A DNA stretch of 64,000 nt from Spartobacteria bacterium (GCA_021324395.1 JAJPJG010000047.1:43432-107431), one strand, 5' to 3'. Positions 7,303 through 16,389 are shown, counted from the first letter of the stretch. Notes: generated from the sequence alone by a model not told the origin. Made by a program: numbers and translations.

Positions 7303-7811
7303 GCGATCGCGAATCCATCCTCGACCAGCTCCGCAAGATTCAGGCGCTGGCGGAACGCGGCATCGACGGCGAGAAGGTGGTGGCGCAGCGAATGCTCGAT
7401 GCGCTGCTCGCAAAGCACGGTCTCACGCTTGCGGACATTACCGACCACGATCTCGACTTCCGCGAGTTCAAGACCACCGACGACCTCGACGCGTCGCTGC
7501 TCATTCATTGCATTCTGTTCGTGGCGGGGACGGTTCACGTCCGCCACGCTAGACACCGCCGCAACAAGCGCATCGTCTATTACGAGCTGACCAAGCTTCA
7601 GCATGCGGAAGTCCTCGCAACTCTTGAGTATTACCGCGCTGAGTTGAAAAAGGATTTGGACGGCCTCTTTCAGGCTTTCGTAAACAAGCACCACCTGTTC
7701 CCGCGCGATGGTGAGTGCAAACAAACCGCCAGCATCGAGGAAATGGAACGGCTGCGGCGCCGGATGGATTCGCTGGTGAGCACGACCATGACGAAGCACC
7801 TCTCGCGATGA
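7299..7811 (+). CDS. DUF2786-domain protein
   Basis: Residues 6-47 (ILDQLRKIQALAERG, then AQRMLDALLAKHGLTLADI) match the N-terminal DUF2786 motif of phage and bacterial accessory proteins. The remaining 120 residues are charged and helical, with HVRHARHRRNKRIVYYE in the middle, resembling the variable C-terminal part of DUF2786 proteins. Function is unknown. It overlaps both neighbours by 4 nt. Confidence 0.7.
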   Translation: MSDRESILDQLRKIQALAERGIDGEKVVAQRMLDALLAKHGLTLADITDHDLDFREFKTTDDLDASLLIHCILFVAGTVHVRHARHRRNKRIVYYELTKLQHAEVLATLEYYRAELKKDLDGLFQAFVNKHHLFPRDGECKQTASIEEMERLRRRMDSLVSTTMTKHLSR

Positions 7812-8365
7812 ACGCCTACGAGATTTACAAAGGCTCCGATGGCGAGGCGACACGCCGGCTTTACGCCCACCTCGAAACGCTCGGGCACGTCGGCGTGATT
7901 GCGATGAACCTTTTCCGCGCGCAGAAGACTTCCGACCGCGCGAAGAAATACCGCGGCGGCAACGCGCGCGGGAGCTATCGCAGCCAGAGCTACGAGACGA
8001 AGAACTGGTCGCTCGGCCAGCTCGTGGAAGCCCTGATCGTCGCCGAAGACCTGCCGATGAACGCGCGGGAGTTGAGCGCCGAGAGCATCGAATACTGGCG
8101 GGATTGGAAAGCGGGAACGCGCAAGGTGGCCGCGTTATTTATCTCCGACCCTGCGCAGCCGCCGCCGTTCGCACTGGGCAAGTGGGGCTGGAAGGAAGAT
8201 GCGAATCAAGCGTTTCACAAGTGGGTGCTCTACGTGGAGTTGCCTACAGGACAAGTCAGTTTTCACGCCGCTTCCCCATCCAGTCCGCACCGCTACGCCG
8301 GCGAATGGGACGGCCAGCACCTCAGCGCCGAGCGCATCCTCCGCTTCGTGCAATCGCTTTTATGA
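7808..8365 (+). CDS. conserved unknown phage-type protein, 185 aa
   Basis: The ATG at 7808 overlaps the DUF2786 stop. The C-terminal half has a distinctive aromatic pattern (WGWKEDANQAFHKWVLYVEL, then GQVSFHAASPSSP and YAGEWDGQHLSAERILRFV) that I associate with an uncharacterised protein of phages and mobile elements. The Phe/Trp-rich beta region and basic N-terminus give no catalytic clue. Confidence 0.65.
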   Translation: MNAYEIYKGSDGEATRRLYAHLETLGHVGVIAMNLFRAQKTSDRAKKYRGGNARGSYRSQSYETKNWSLGQLVEALIVAEDLPMNARELSAESIEYWRDWKAGTRKVAALFISDPAQPPPFALGKWGWKEDANQAFHKWVLYVELPTGQVSFHAASPSSPHRYAGEWDGQHLSAERILRFVQSLL

Positions 8366-8577
8366 GCTTCGGTCCATCCTTCCTCAACATCACGTGCGGC
8401 CATTGCGGACACACGGCTGATGCCGCGGAATTCATGAACACGCCGGTTTGCGGCGAGCTGCCAAGCGGACAGTTCCAGTGCCCGAAATGCAAACGCGCCT
8501 GGCAGCGACGCCCGCGCGTTTTCCGCCAGCCGTGGGAGCCTTACTTCGAGTGCGCCCCCATCGAGGCAAGGCTATGA
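8362..8577 (+). CDS. small zinc-ribbon protein
   Basis: This 71-aa product has two CxxC knuckles: CGHCGH near residue 12 and CPKCKRAW near residue 40, a zinc-ribbon arrangement, followed by a basic linker and an aromatic end (RQPWEPYFECAP). It probably binds nucleic acid or a protein partner. It overlaps both neighbours by 4 nt. Zinc binding is inferred from spacing. Confidence 0.68.
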   Translation: MSFGPSFLNITCGHCGHTADAAEFMNTPVCGELPSGQFQCPKCKRAWQRRPRVFRQPWEPYFECAPIEARL

Positions 8578-9038
8578 GCGAACAGCCTGATCTTTTCGCA
8601 ACCGCGAATCCCGACAACGAGCTGGAGTTTGAATTGCAGCGGCAATGGGAACGCAATCGCAAGGCGCAGGCGCATCAATGGACAGACGAAGCCTTTTGCA
8701 TCCGATGGGCGTGCGGCTGCGACGATCGCGACTGGTGGAACAGCCTGCCACAGTATGAGCGCAATGCGTGGCTGAACCGATACCGCCACGAACGCGCGCG
8801 CCTCGACATGGGAATGACGATGCGCAGCGCCGAATACCTTCTCGCCGTGGAGAAAGAAAGCTACGAGGAAAGCAGGCGTCTCGCCGAATCATGGGCCGAG
8901 GATATCCGTGAGGCATTCAAGAACCGCCAGCCATGCCCGATTCAGCCGGAAGAAAATTACCGCCACATCCTCGACTGGGCTTTTCGACTCGCCGGCGTCC
9001 CCGCCGAGTGCCTGCAACCAGCGGAAAGTAACTTATGA
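8574..9038 (+). CDS. unknown acidic helical protein, 154 aa
   Basis: It starts in an ATGA overlap. The sequence is charged and helical, rich in Trp and Glu (ELQRQWERNRKAQAHQW, then ESYEESRRLAESWAEDI). No known motif. Its last codons overlap the near-match AAAGTAACTTA site at 9025-9035, which ends at the next start codon. Confidence 0.6.
   Translation: MSEQPDLFATANPDNELEFELQRQWERNRKAQAHQWTDEAFCIRWACGCDDRDWWNSLPQYERNAWLNRYRHERARLDMGMTMRSAEYLLAVEKESYEESRRLAESWAEDIREAFKNRQPCPIQPEENYRHILDWAFRLAGVPAECLQPAESNL
9025..9035. promoter_or_regulatory. dispersed AAAGTWACTTT site 2 (one mismatch)
   Basis: AAAGTAACTTA. The last base is the A of the ATG at 9035. Confidence 0.45.
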
Positions 9039-9259
9039 AAATCACCAGCAAATCCACGGCGAAGATCGTGCGCCTGCTCACGCCGCCGACCGCCACCACG
9101 CTGCTCGACGATGCGCCGCCTCGCGGCTTGACCGTGCGGCGGCTGATGAACCAGCGCCGCTACGCGAAACTTCGATCGAAATACACCATCGTCCGCATTG
9201 CCGGAAATCACCTGCTCTGCGTCGCGAACCTGCGCGATCGCGGCTGCGATTACATTTAA
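9035..9259 (+). CDS. small basic protein, 74 aa
   Basis: Basic throughout (KITSKSTAKIVRLL, then RRLMNQRRYAKLRSKY), ending in a beta-type ANLRDRGCDYI. Likely nucleic-acid associated by charge, but no family is recognised. It starts directly at the end of the AAAGTAACTTA site and precedes the methyltransferase-helicase gene by 4 nt, so it may be expressed with it. Confidence 0.55.
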   Translation: MKITSKSTAKIVRLLTPPTATTLLDDAPPRGLTVRRLMNQRRYAKLRSKYTIVRIAGNHLLCVANLRDRGCDYI

Positions 9260-9263
9260 TTTT

Positions 9264-12200
9264 ATGAACGACAACACAGCACAAAAGCCACAAGGCCAGC
9301 AACTCGACGGCGACAACCTTCAGGAAGTCCTCGACTCCGGCGCGAACGCCGTGGCGAAGGGCCGCCAGCAATTCTTCACCCCGCTTGCCCTCGCCCGCGC
9401 GCTCCACTCCGCGCTCCCGCGTTTTTACGGGCAGCCGCCGGAGGTGCTCGTGGACCTGATGTGCGGCAGCTCCAACCTGCTCCGCGCCGCGCTGCCGAAG
9501 TGCGCGCTCGGCATCGACATCGACTCGCGGCTCGCGCGCCGTCCGGACGACTGGGACAAGGAGAGCCGCACCTGTTTTCTCAATGGCGACGTGACGAAGT
9601 TCTACCCGCTCGCGGCGGAAGTGGACTGGCGCGCGGATCTCTTTGCGCTCAACCCGCCCTACAGCGTGCAATGGGAGACGGCGCGACTCGCCGCGCTCGG
9701 CGAAAGCAACGCGCCGGCGGTGCGCGAAACCTACGTCCGCCTGCGCCACAAGGAAACGATCGACTCGACGCTCGCAACCCTGCTGATCGCGCTCGATCTC
9801 TGCACCGACAAAGGCGAGGGCTATCTGATTTGCAACGAGAACACAGCCACGCGCTTCCTCGGCGGTCCGCAATCAGCAATCGAAAATCAGCAATCAGCAA
9901 TCGCTTCCGCCTTGCGGAAGCACATCTGGCTCTGGCTCAGCATTCCGCCGGGCGTGTTCGACAACGTGCGGTTCGATTTCCCGACGGCCGTGCTCTACTT
10001 TGCCCGCGCGCACGAGGCCGGTCCGTTCCATCTCATGGCGGGCAGCGCCGACGCCGGCGTGATTCGCAACACCCTCAAGCCGGTGGGCGACGGCCAGCGT
10101 TACGTCCTGCGCCACGGCGGACAGCTCCACAGCCGCACCGATTTCTGCCCGACCACCGAGCCCGTCTTCCGCGCGATCAAGGAGGAATACGCCACGCTCT
10201 ACGCGGGGAAGAAACGCGACTGGAATATCTGGCTCGGCACCGACGGCACCATCCAGCGGCATCTCACCCCATTCCAGAATCACTCCCGCAAAATCCCGAA
10301 GCTGAAGGCGCGCCTGCTCAACGACCTGCAAGGCAAGCACCCGATGGCGCTCGTGGTGCAGCGCGCCACCCGCATCGCGCTGGTCGAGGCCATCCATTCC
10401 AAAATCTGGAAGGTGCAGCCGGAGCTGATTGCGAAGGTTTCGGAATGCCTGCGCGAATACAACGCGGGCCGCGCCCCGTTCTACAAGCTCAACGACGTGC
10501 AGCGCCTGGCTTATCTCGACGAGGCGGACTCGATTGTCTGCAAGGCCGAGGGCTTGAATGGCTTCGTGCCCGGCGAACGCTACGAGCTGAGCAGCCGCAC
10601 GGTCGAGGTCGAGCGGCACAACATCCGCCCGAACATCCTCGGCGTCGATGAAGTGGTGACGCTCAAGGGACAGGAACTCGAGATCTCCATCAAGTGCGGC
10701 AAACAGACGCACACGTTCAAGCCGCGCTTCCCGGTGATCACGAAAATCCCGAAGGAGCTGAAGGAGCATCTCGATCGCAACAAGGCGCGCCACGAAGCGC
10801 CGCAGCAGCCGCCCGACCCGAACAAGCACGACCACGACATTGCCGATCTCGTGAAATATTTCGTCGTGCCCGACGTGCCGGACGTGGCGGAAGTCCAGCC
10901 CGGCCGCTACGCGCAATTCGTCGAGCGCATCAAGGCGATCGAGGCGGCGCGCATCGAGGCGACGGCGCATCTCCGTGCCGATCTCCGCTTCAATCCCTAC
11001 TACGAATATCAGGTCGAGGACCTCGCCCGCGCCGCCATGCACGACGGCTGCGTCTTCTCATGGGACTGCGGCCTCGGCAAGACGCGCGCGATGTTCACGC
11101 TGCCGCAGATCAACGGCGCGAAGCGTGTCCTCATCGTCGCGCCGGAAAGCCTGCACCAGCAGATCATCGACGAGGGTCTGGAGCAATTCGGCATCACCGT
11201 CAAGCCGATCAATTCACACGCCGACTTTTACGCGGACAAGGATCTGCAAAACATCGCGATGGCCATACGCAACGGCGCGCTGCTCGACGACGACACGGCA
11301 CGGTTCTGGATTACCAGCTACATCACGCTCGGCTACACCGGCGGCGATATGTGGGCGCCGAAGGAGAAGGACAACGGCGAGGTCATCGTCAACAAGACCA
11401 TCGTCGCCCGCCGCCAGAAGCATCCGCTCTACCGCGAGAACCTCGACAACGGCATAGGGCATACAGGCAACGGCGTGCGCTGCGTCTTCACCCCGTCGCT
11501 CGCGCTGCTGATGGCCGACCTGTTCGATTGCGTGGAGTGCGACGAGGCGGTGCGGTTGAAGTCGAACGAATCGCACATCAGCCTTGGCGTCCGCGAAATG
11601 CGTCCGCTTTATCGCCGCGTCCTCACCGGCACGCCGATCAAGAATCACCTCGACGACATCTTCTGGCTCTGCCATTGGGCCGCCGGCGGCCACGCGCTGC
11701 CGTGCGCCCGCTGGCCGTTTGCGAACGACAACGCCGCGAAGGAAGCCTTTGCGAACGAGCACATGATCATCGAGCGCAACCATTCCCGCGAGGCGAAGGA
11801 GGAAGCCGCAGGCAAACGCCCGCGCAAGATCGAGAAGCGCACGCCGACCATCTGCAACATTCACCGGCTCTGGAAGCTGCTCGCGCCGATTGTCCTGCGC
11901 CGCCGCAAGGACGACGTCGGGCGCGACCTCGTGCCGAAGACGATCGTTCCGATGCTGGTCCGGCCCGGCAGCGCGCAGAACACGGTTTACAAATTCCACG
12001 CGGACAATCCGCCGGAGTTCGCCCGCAACGGCGAGCCGATGAACCCGATCGCGCAGGTGGTCGCGCAGTTGCAGCTCCTGCGGCAATGCGCGCTCTGCCC
12101 CGATTCCCCGAACCTCAGCGCCGACCAGCTCAGCGTCCATCGCATCCGGAAGATCCTCGCCGAGGCGCGCAGCACCGTGAACGCCGACGCGAAGAAGACG

Positions 12201-13394
12201 GCAAAGGCGGTCACGCTCGCCTACACCGCGACGCGCGTGGAGAAGGAGGTCGCAGAGGGCTTGCAGGGCGAGGCCGCGGTCGCATGGGCCGTGGTCGAGA
12301 AGATGATCAAGGGCGGCGATATCGACGTGAACAAGGTCATCAGCGTCGCGCCAACGATGGCCGAGAAGCTGCGCTCGGTGCTCCCGAAGGGCGACACCGC
12401 AAAGAGCTCGCGGAGCTGGACCGACCACAACCCGAAGCAGGCGGCGATTTTGAAACTGATCTGCGACCTTATCAGCCAGGGCGAGCAGGTCGTCGTCATG
12501 TCCCCGTTCCAGCACTTCAGCCTCTCGCTCTACCGCCGGCTGGTCGAGGCGGGCGTGACGGCGTGCATGCTCGACGGCAATACCTCGCCGGCGATGCGCG
12601 GCCAGATGGCGAAGCAGTTCAAGAAGCAGAAATTCGCGGTGCTGATCGGCGGACAGAAATCGATGGGCGAAGGCAACAGCTTCGAGTGCGCGAGCCATTT
12701 GATCCTGCCGTCGATCGACTGGGCGTTTGACACCAACGCGCAGAGCATCGAGCGCGTCCACCGGCTCAACTCGAAGAAGCCGGTGACAATCTACGCGATG
12801 ATCATGGAAGGCTCCATCGACGCGCGGCTCGACTCGGTCTTTCACGAGAAGGGCGACTCGTCCAACCTCGCCCTCGACGGCCGTCTCTTTGCCGACAAGA
12901 CCGAGGAGCTGAACCTCGGCGAGCTGCTCCGCGACGCCATCCGCAACTTCAACCCGAAGGCGCCGACGATTCCCGAGCAGGACATCGAGCGCGAATGGGA
13001 CACGATGAAGCAGCGGCTCCGCGTGGCGATGCAGCAGTTCCGCGAATGGCATCCGCCTATCGTGCCCGACATCACCGGCCAGCGGACGACGCAGGCGCAA
13101 ATCGAGAAGGCGGTCGCTGCGGCGGCACCGGAGTTCTCGCCGGTCGTGCAGCTCGTCAAGAGCATCCCGAGCGCGACCTTCGCCGCCATCATCGGCAGCG
13201 CCGATCGCGGCCGAGTGGCGATGGTCGTGCAGCGCTTCACGGAGTTCTGCATCGCGCATCCCGGGTTCACCGAATGGCGCAAAGCCTGGCGCGCCTTCGA
13301 GCCGTCGCTGGCCACGTTGCAGGCCGCAACGCCGGCACGCGTGAAAACCTTCACCGCAGCGCAATCCGCCGAGGAATATCTCCGCAGCTTATGA
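9264..13394 (+). CDS. N6-adenine methyltransferase - SNF2 helicase fusion (DarB-like)
   Basis: A 1,376-aa two-part enzyme. The N-terminal part is a class I SAM N6-adenine methyltransferase: FFTPLALA at 37-44, motif I VDLMCGSS at 63-70, motif IV NPPY at 130-133. From about residue 580 it is a SNF2-type helicase: Walker A CGLGKT near 600, DEXX-type CDEAV near 758, LTGTPIKN near 788, LRRRKDD near 880, then the helicase C domain with MLDGNTSP near 1102 and ERVHRLN near 1162. Methylase-helicase fusions include phage P1 DarB, an anti-restriction protein carried in virions, and type ISP-like restriction enzymes; no nuclease domain is visible here, which favours the DarB-like reading. A CAATCAGCAAT repeat is inserted near residue 205 (NQQSAI). 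Confidence 0.85.
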   Translation: MNDNTAQKPQGQQLDGDNLQEVLDSGANAVAKGRQQFFTPLALARALHSALPRFYGQPPEVLVDLMCGSSNLLRAALPKCALGIDIDSRLARRPDDWDKESRTCFLNGDVTKFYPLAAEVDWRADLFALNPPYSVQWETARLAALGESNAPAVRETYVRLRHKETIDSTLATLLIALDLCTDKGEGYLICNENTATRFLGGPQSAIENQQSAIASALRKHIWLWLSIPPGVFDNVRFDFPTAVLYFARAHEAGPFHLMAGSADAGVIRNTLKPVGDGQRYVLRHGGQLHSRTDFCPTTEPVFRAIKEEYATLYAGKKRDWNIWLGTDGTIQRHLTPFQNHSRKIPKLKARLLNDLQGKHPMALVVQRATRIALVEAIHSKIWKVQPELIAKVSECLREYNAGRAPFYKLNDVQRLAYLDEADSIVCKAEGLNGFVPGERYELSSRTVEVERHNIRPNILGVDEVVTLKGQELEISIKCGKQTHTFKPRFPVITKIPKELKEHLDRNKARHEAPQQPPDPNKHDHDIADLVKYFVVPDVPDVAEVQPGRYAQFVERIKAIEAARIEATAHLRADLRFNPYYEYQVEDLARAAMHDGCVFSWDCGLGKTRAMFTLPQINGAKRVLIVAPESLHQQIIDEGLEQFGITVKPINSHADFYADKDLQNIAMAIRNGALLDDDTARFWITSYITLGYTGGDMWAPKEKDNGEVIVNKTIVARRQKHPLYRENLDNGIGHTGNGVRCVFTPSLALLMADLFDCVECDEAVRLKSNESHISLGVREMRPLYRRVLTGTPIKNHLDDIFWLCHWAAGGHALPCARWPFANDNAAKEAFANEHMIIERNHSREAKEEAAGKRPRKIEKRTPTICNIHRLWKLLAPIVLRRRKDDVGRDLVPKTIVPMLVRPGSAQNTVYKFHADNPPEFARNGEPMNPIAQVVAQLQLLRQCALCPDSPNLSADQLSVHRIRKILAEARSTVNADAKKTAKAVTLAYTATRVEKEVAEGLQGEAAVAWAVVEKMIKGGDIDVNKVISVAPTMAEKLRSVLPKGDTAKSSRSWTDHNPKQAAILKLICDLISQGEQVVVMSPFQHFSLSLYRRLVEAGVTACMLDGNTSPAMRGQMAKQFKKQKFAVLIGGQKSMGEGNSFECASHLILPSIDWAFDTNAQSIERVHRLNSKKPVTIYAMIMEGSIDARLDSVFHEKGDSSNLALDGRLFADKTEELNLGELLRDAIRNFNPKAPTIPEQDIEREWDTMKQRLRVAMQQFREWHPPIVPDITGQRTTQAQIEKAVAAAAPEFSPVVQLVKSIPSATFAAIIGSADRGRVAMVVQRFTEFCIAHPGFTEWRKAWRAFEPSLATLQAATPARVKTFTAAQSAEEYLRSL
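9870..9902. repeat. CAATCAGCAAT-type repeat, copy 2 (inside a gene)
   Basis: Three AATCAGCAAT units inside the methyltransferase part of the fusion gene, in frame, encoding QSAIENQQSAI. The insertion keeps the reading frame open. Confidence 0.7.
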
Positions 13395-13849
13395 ACCGCA
13401 TCATCCTCATCGGCTGCGGCAAGACGAAGCGCGCGCACGCTGCGAAGGCGAAGGAGCTTTACACCGGCAACCTGTTCGCCGCGCGCCGCGCCTATGCGGA
13501 AGCGAGCGGGCAACCGTGGTTTATTATCTCGGCATTGCACGCTGCGATCTCGCCGGAGCAGGTGATCGAGCCGTATGACGTGACGCTCACCCGCCATTCG
13601 CCACGGCTCTACGGCTGGAGCTGCTCTGTCTGGAACAACCTTTTTCGCCTGCTCAACACCACGCAACCCATGCAGTTCGAGCTGCACCTCGGCGCGGTCT
13701 ATGCCGAGCCGATTATCAAACATGCCCGCGAAGTCTGCCGTTACGACCACGAGTTTCTCCAGCCCGTCGCCCATCTCGGCATCGGCCAGCAGCTCGCATG
13801 GTATCGCCAACAGATGCCCGATTTTGTAACTATCCAAACCCCATTATGA
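13391..13849 (+). CDS. DUF6884-family protein
   Basis: This 152-aa protein begins with IILIGCGKTKR and continues with AKELYTGNLF, RRAYAEASG, WFIISALHAAISP and VIEPYDVTL, the usual order in DUF6884 proteins of phages and mobile elements. The family resembles a nucleotide- or tRNA-modification fold, but its role is not established. The ATG overlaps the stop of the fusion enzyme, and the next gene overlaps its stop. If the fusion is an anti-restriction enzyme, a base-modification partner would be reasonable; that is speculation. Confidence 0.72.
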   Translation: MNRIILIGCGKTKRAHAAKAKELYTGNLFAARRAYAEASGQPWFIISALHAAISPEQVIEPYDVTLTRHSPRLYGWSCSVWNNLFRLLNTTQPMQFELHLGAVYAEPIIKHAREVCRYDHEFLQPVAHLGIGQQLAWYRQQMPDFVTIQTPL

Positions 13850-14112
13850 AAACCATCGCCCAAGACCCCGCTTGGCACCCGGTTGCGGAGTTGCCCGAGG
13901 AACCCGGACGCTACCTCGTCTGGGAGAAATGGCCCGAAGAAAGCTCACGGCACGACTACTGGATGGTCGGCATCTTCTTTATGAAGCGCGACACCGATGG
14001 AACGGTGATGGAAAGTTGGTGGGCGATTGAAACCGACGACGGGTGCCGTCCCGGCGAAGTGCTGTTCTGGATGTATCCTCCTCCGATCCCGCTCACAGAA
14101 ACTGCTCCATGA
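13846..14112 (+). CDS. small unknown protein, 88 aa
   Basis: An aromatic, acidic protein with WHPVAELPEEPGRYLVWEKW near the start and EVLFWMYPPPIPL at the end, resembling small DUF551-type phage proteins (WHPVSELP...G.YLV). Function unknown. It starts in an ATGA overlap with the DUF6884 gene. Confidence 0.62.
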   Translation: MKTIAQDPAWHPVAELPEEPGRYLVWEKWPEESSRHDYWMVGIFFMKRDTDGTVMESWWAIETDDGCRPGEVLFWMYPPPIPLTETAP

Positions 14113-14188
14113 ACAGCCGACTCCCGATGAACTCTTTGCCGCCTCGCGCGAACGCGATGCGCGGCGGGAGCAACCCCTTTCCACCGTC

Positions 14189-14539
14189 ATGAAATACAAC
14201 GTCAGCCGCGCCACCGACCTCGCGCCGAGCGGATTGCTCGAAGCCCGGATATATGATTGCAACATGCTCAACGCGCTCGAACGCGCGACCCATTCCGACC
14301 ATCGCGATTTCGAGATCACCAAACATTCCGACGACCACTGGACGGCGCGCCATCTCGGTTGCGGTTGGATCTTCGAGGTGCGACGCGAGGAACCGCTCGC
14401 GCAGCCAACGCCGCGTCCGCCAGCTCCCGCGCCGGTCGAGCCCGCGCCGAAACCGGCACCGCCGCCAGCCCCGCCGATGCGCGAGATCAAGGGCGACCCC
14501 GCCATTTACCGTCCGCCCACCGGCGACTTCCTCTTTTGA
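14189..14539 (+). CDS. unknown protein with proline-rich tail
   Basis: From the ATG at 14189 the product is 116 aa: a compact N-terminal domain of about 70 residues, then a Pro/Ala-rich linker (about 75-100) and a short conserved-looking end (IYRPPTGDFLF). The same frame stays open upstream to about 14102 with plausible coding (PTPDELFAASRERD), so an alternative non-ATG start is possible. No family recognised. Confidence 0.55.
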   Translation: MKYNVSRATDLAPSGLLEARIYDCNMLNALERATHSDHRDFEITKHSDDHWTARHLGCGWIFEVRREEPLAQPTPRPPAPAPVEPAPKPAPPPAPPMREIKGDPAIYRPPTGDFLF

Positions 14540-14559
14540 ACGAACGACAGAGCAAGACA

Positions 14560-14570
14560 AAAGTAACTTT
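14560..14570. promoter_or_regulatory. dispersed AAAGTWACTTT site 3, at RHH promoter
   Basis: Exact AAAGTAACTTT. Here the symmetry extends to an 18-bp near-palindrome (GACAAAAGT / AACTTTGTC, 14557-14574) ending one base before the -35 element of the next gene. Best operator candidate of the set. Confidence 0.65.
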
Positions 14571-14574
14571 GTCG

Positions 14575-14602
14575 TTGACCACTGCGAACATCGGGGTAGC
14601 AT
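14575..14602 (+). promoter_or_regulatory. putative sigma-70-type promoter of the RHH/ParB unit
   Basis: TTGACC at 14575-14580, 16-nt spacer, TAGCAT at 14597-14602, 13 nt before the ATG of the ribbon-helix-helix gene. This is one of the few real intergenic gaps in the left arm, and the dispersed palindrome abuts the -35 element, consistent with repression. Confidence 0.5.
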
Positions 14603-14615
14603 CGCGTTAACAAAT

Positions 14616-14828
14616 ATGCAAAACACCACCGCTTCACCCGACACCGACACTGGCAACGAAACCCACTACACCGCGTTCCGGTGTCCCCTCGACCTGTTCG
14701 AGAAGGCAAAGATCAAGGCGAAGGCCGACCGTCGTTCGCTCGCCAGCTATCTCATCAAGCTCCTGGATGTAGACACGAAGGACGTCACCCTGCCGCCGGC
14801 AACCCCCGCAAAGAAATCCAAATCGTAA
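14616..14828 (+). CDS. ribbon-helix-helix DNA-binding protein
   Basis: A 70-aa protein with an Arc/CopG-like core: a beta strand YTAFRCPLDL, helix LFEKAKIKAKADR, and SLASYLIKLLDV, followed by a basic tail (PAKKSKS). RHH dimers usually bind short palindromes as repressors or partition co-regulators. It sits between its own promoter, which contains the palindrome AAAGTAACTTT, and the ParB-like gene. It is the obvious candidate reader of the dispersed sites. The fold assignment is good; target binding is inferred. Confidence 0.75.
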   Translation: MQNTTASPDTDTGNETHYTAFRCPLDLFEKAKIKAKADRRSLASYLIKLLDVDTKDVTLPPATPAKKSKS

Positions 14829-14864
14829 CCATCACCGCAACCGCAACCATCGCCCACCCACTCC

Positions 14865-16385
14865 ATGCCTAAAAAAGAAAAAACACTCCTCACCGTCGCC
14901 GAGTCCCGCACCGACCTCTGGTTTCTGAAGCCGAGCGATTGCGCCCCGAGCACCATCGTCATCGACGACAAATCCAGCCGCCTCAACGTCCGCGAGGATT
15001 TCGGCGACCTCAAGCTGCTGCGCGAGTTCATCTCGGAATCGATCGAGCACGTCGGCCCGAAGAAGGCCGTGCCCGGCGTCGTCACCGGCCACTTCGACAA
15101 GGCCAGCGGCAAGTTCCTTTTTACCGATGGAGAGCGCCGCTGGCGCGCGGCGAACGACCTTGAGCGCAGCGGCATCGAGGTCTATCTCCCCTGCCGCGCC
15201 GAGCCGCATGGCTACACCGACGAGCAGCGCGTGCTCGACGTGCTGATCACGCAGAACGGCAAGAAGCTGACGATGAGCGAACAGGCGCGCGCCATCCAGC
15301 GGGTGATGGCGATGAAGGCGAAGGAGATCGAGGGCAATGGCGCCAGCCCAGCGAAGAAGGAGAAGCTGCTCGCCGCCGCGAAAAAGGAAATCGCGAAGCG
15401 GAGCGGTTGCAGCCTCACCCATGTGGACAACTGCCTGCTCCTGCTCTCGCTTCCGGAGCCGATGCGGGAGGCGGTCGAGAATGGGACGATGAGCGCGACG
15501 CTGGCGATCGACATCCAGCAGGCCGCCGCCGGCGAGCCGGAGAAGGCGCTGGAGATCTTCGGGCAGGCCCGCGTGAACGCGGAAAAGTCCGGCTCCGACC
15601 ACGTCACAGCGAAGCACGTTCCCGTCGCGACCGGCAAAGCAAGACAAGCTGAGAAGGCCGCCGATGCCGCGCAGCAGACCGTCCGGCAGGTCGTCAATGT
15701 CGCCAGCTCTCCGGCTCCGGCTCCGGCGATCGACAACCAAAATTCCATCGCGGAGGAAAAGACCGGGCGCGACGGCCGCATCGAGGGCGAGACGGCGCAG
15801 ACCAATGACCACGGCGAATTCATCAACGGCATCAAGACGGTGCCGCTCAAGTTCCCGCCGCCCGCGCAGAAGATCAGGGCGAAGGTCCATCTCGCGGAGC
15901 GCAACGGCAAATGGTTCTCGGCGATCTTTCTCGCCGTGCCCCGCGCCACCGCGAAGGGCGAGCCGATCGCCAACCAGCGCGTCTCGACGAAGACGCAGGC
16001 GTTCCCGTCGGAACCCGCGGCCTTGCTCGGCGGCCTGCAATCGATCCGCGCCGAGATCGAGCTGCTCGCACCGGGCGAATTCAAGTTTGCCCCCGCCGCG
16101 CTCGCGCACATGGACGAGCTGATGGAACTCGCCGCGCCGAAGGCGGACCAGACCGGGCGCAAGCACGAGCCCGCCGCCCCCTCGCCGACTGCGACGGTCA
16201 GCATCGGCAACCCGGTGCTCAAGGACGAGGACAAGGAACCCGCCGTGCGGCTGGTGGAAATCCACAAGGCTATCGCCCCGTCGATCGCCGTGAAGGAACG
16301 CTACCAGACCGTCGGCAAGGTGATCGCCTTTTTGAAAGGCAAACTCTCCGGCCCCGATCTCACCAAGTTCATTTGCGACATCTAA
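14865..16385 (+). CDS. PRTRC system ParB-like protein
   Basis: 506 aa. The N-terminal ParB/Srx-like domain contains TDGERRWRAAN (GERRWRAA at 89-96), then EQRVLDVLITQNGKKL and SEQARAIQRV, followed by an HTH-like segment (AKRSGCSLTHVDNCLLLLSL) as in ParB/Spo0J. The C-terminal half, after a linker near 270, is a PRTRC-type extension of unknown role. ParB proteins bind centromere-like sites and use CTP; no ParA-type ATPase or the actin-like PRTRC D is visible in the window. It follows the RHH gene by 36 nt. Confidence 0.85.
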   Translation: MPKKEKTLLTVAESRTDLWFLKPSDCAPSTIVIDDKSSRLNVREDFGDLKLLREFISESIEHVGPKKAVPGVVTGHFDKASGKFLFTDGERRWRAANDLERSGIEVYLPCRAEPHGYTDEQRVLDVLITQNGKKLTMSEQARAIQRVMAMKAKEIEGNGASPAKKEKLLAAAKKEIAKRSGCSLTHVDNCLLLLSLPEPMREAVENGTMSATLAIDIQQAAAGEPEKALEIFGQARVNAEKSGSDHVTAKHVPVATGKARQAEKAADAAQQTVRQVVNVASSPAPAPAIDNQNSIAEEKTGRDGRIEGETAQTNDHGEFINGIKTVPLKFPPPAQKIRAKVHLAERNGKWFSAIFLAVPRATAKGEPIANQRVSTKTQAFPSEPAALLGGLQSIRAEIELLAPGEFKFAPAALAHMDELMELAAPKADQTGRKHEPAAPSPTATVSIGNPVLKDEDKEPAVRLVEIHKAIAPSIAVKERYQTVGKVIAFLKGKLSGPDLTKFICDI

Positions 16386-16389
16386 ATTT

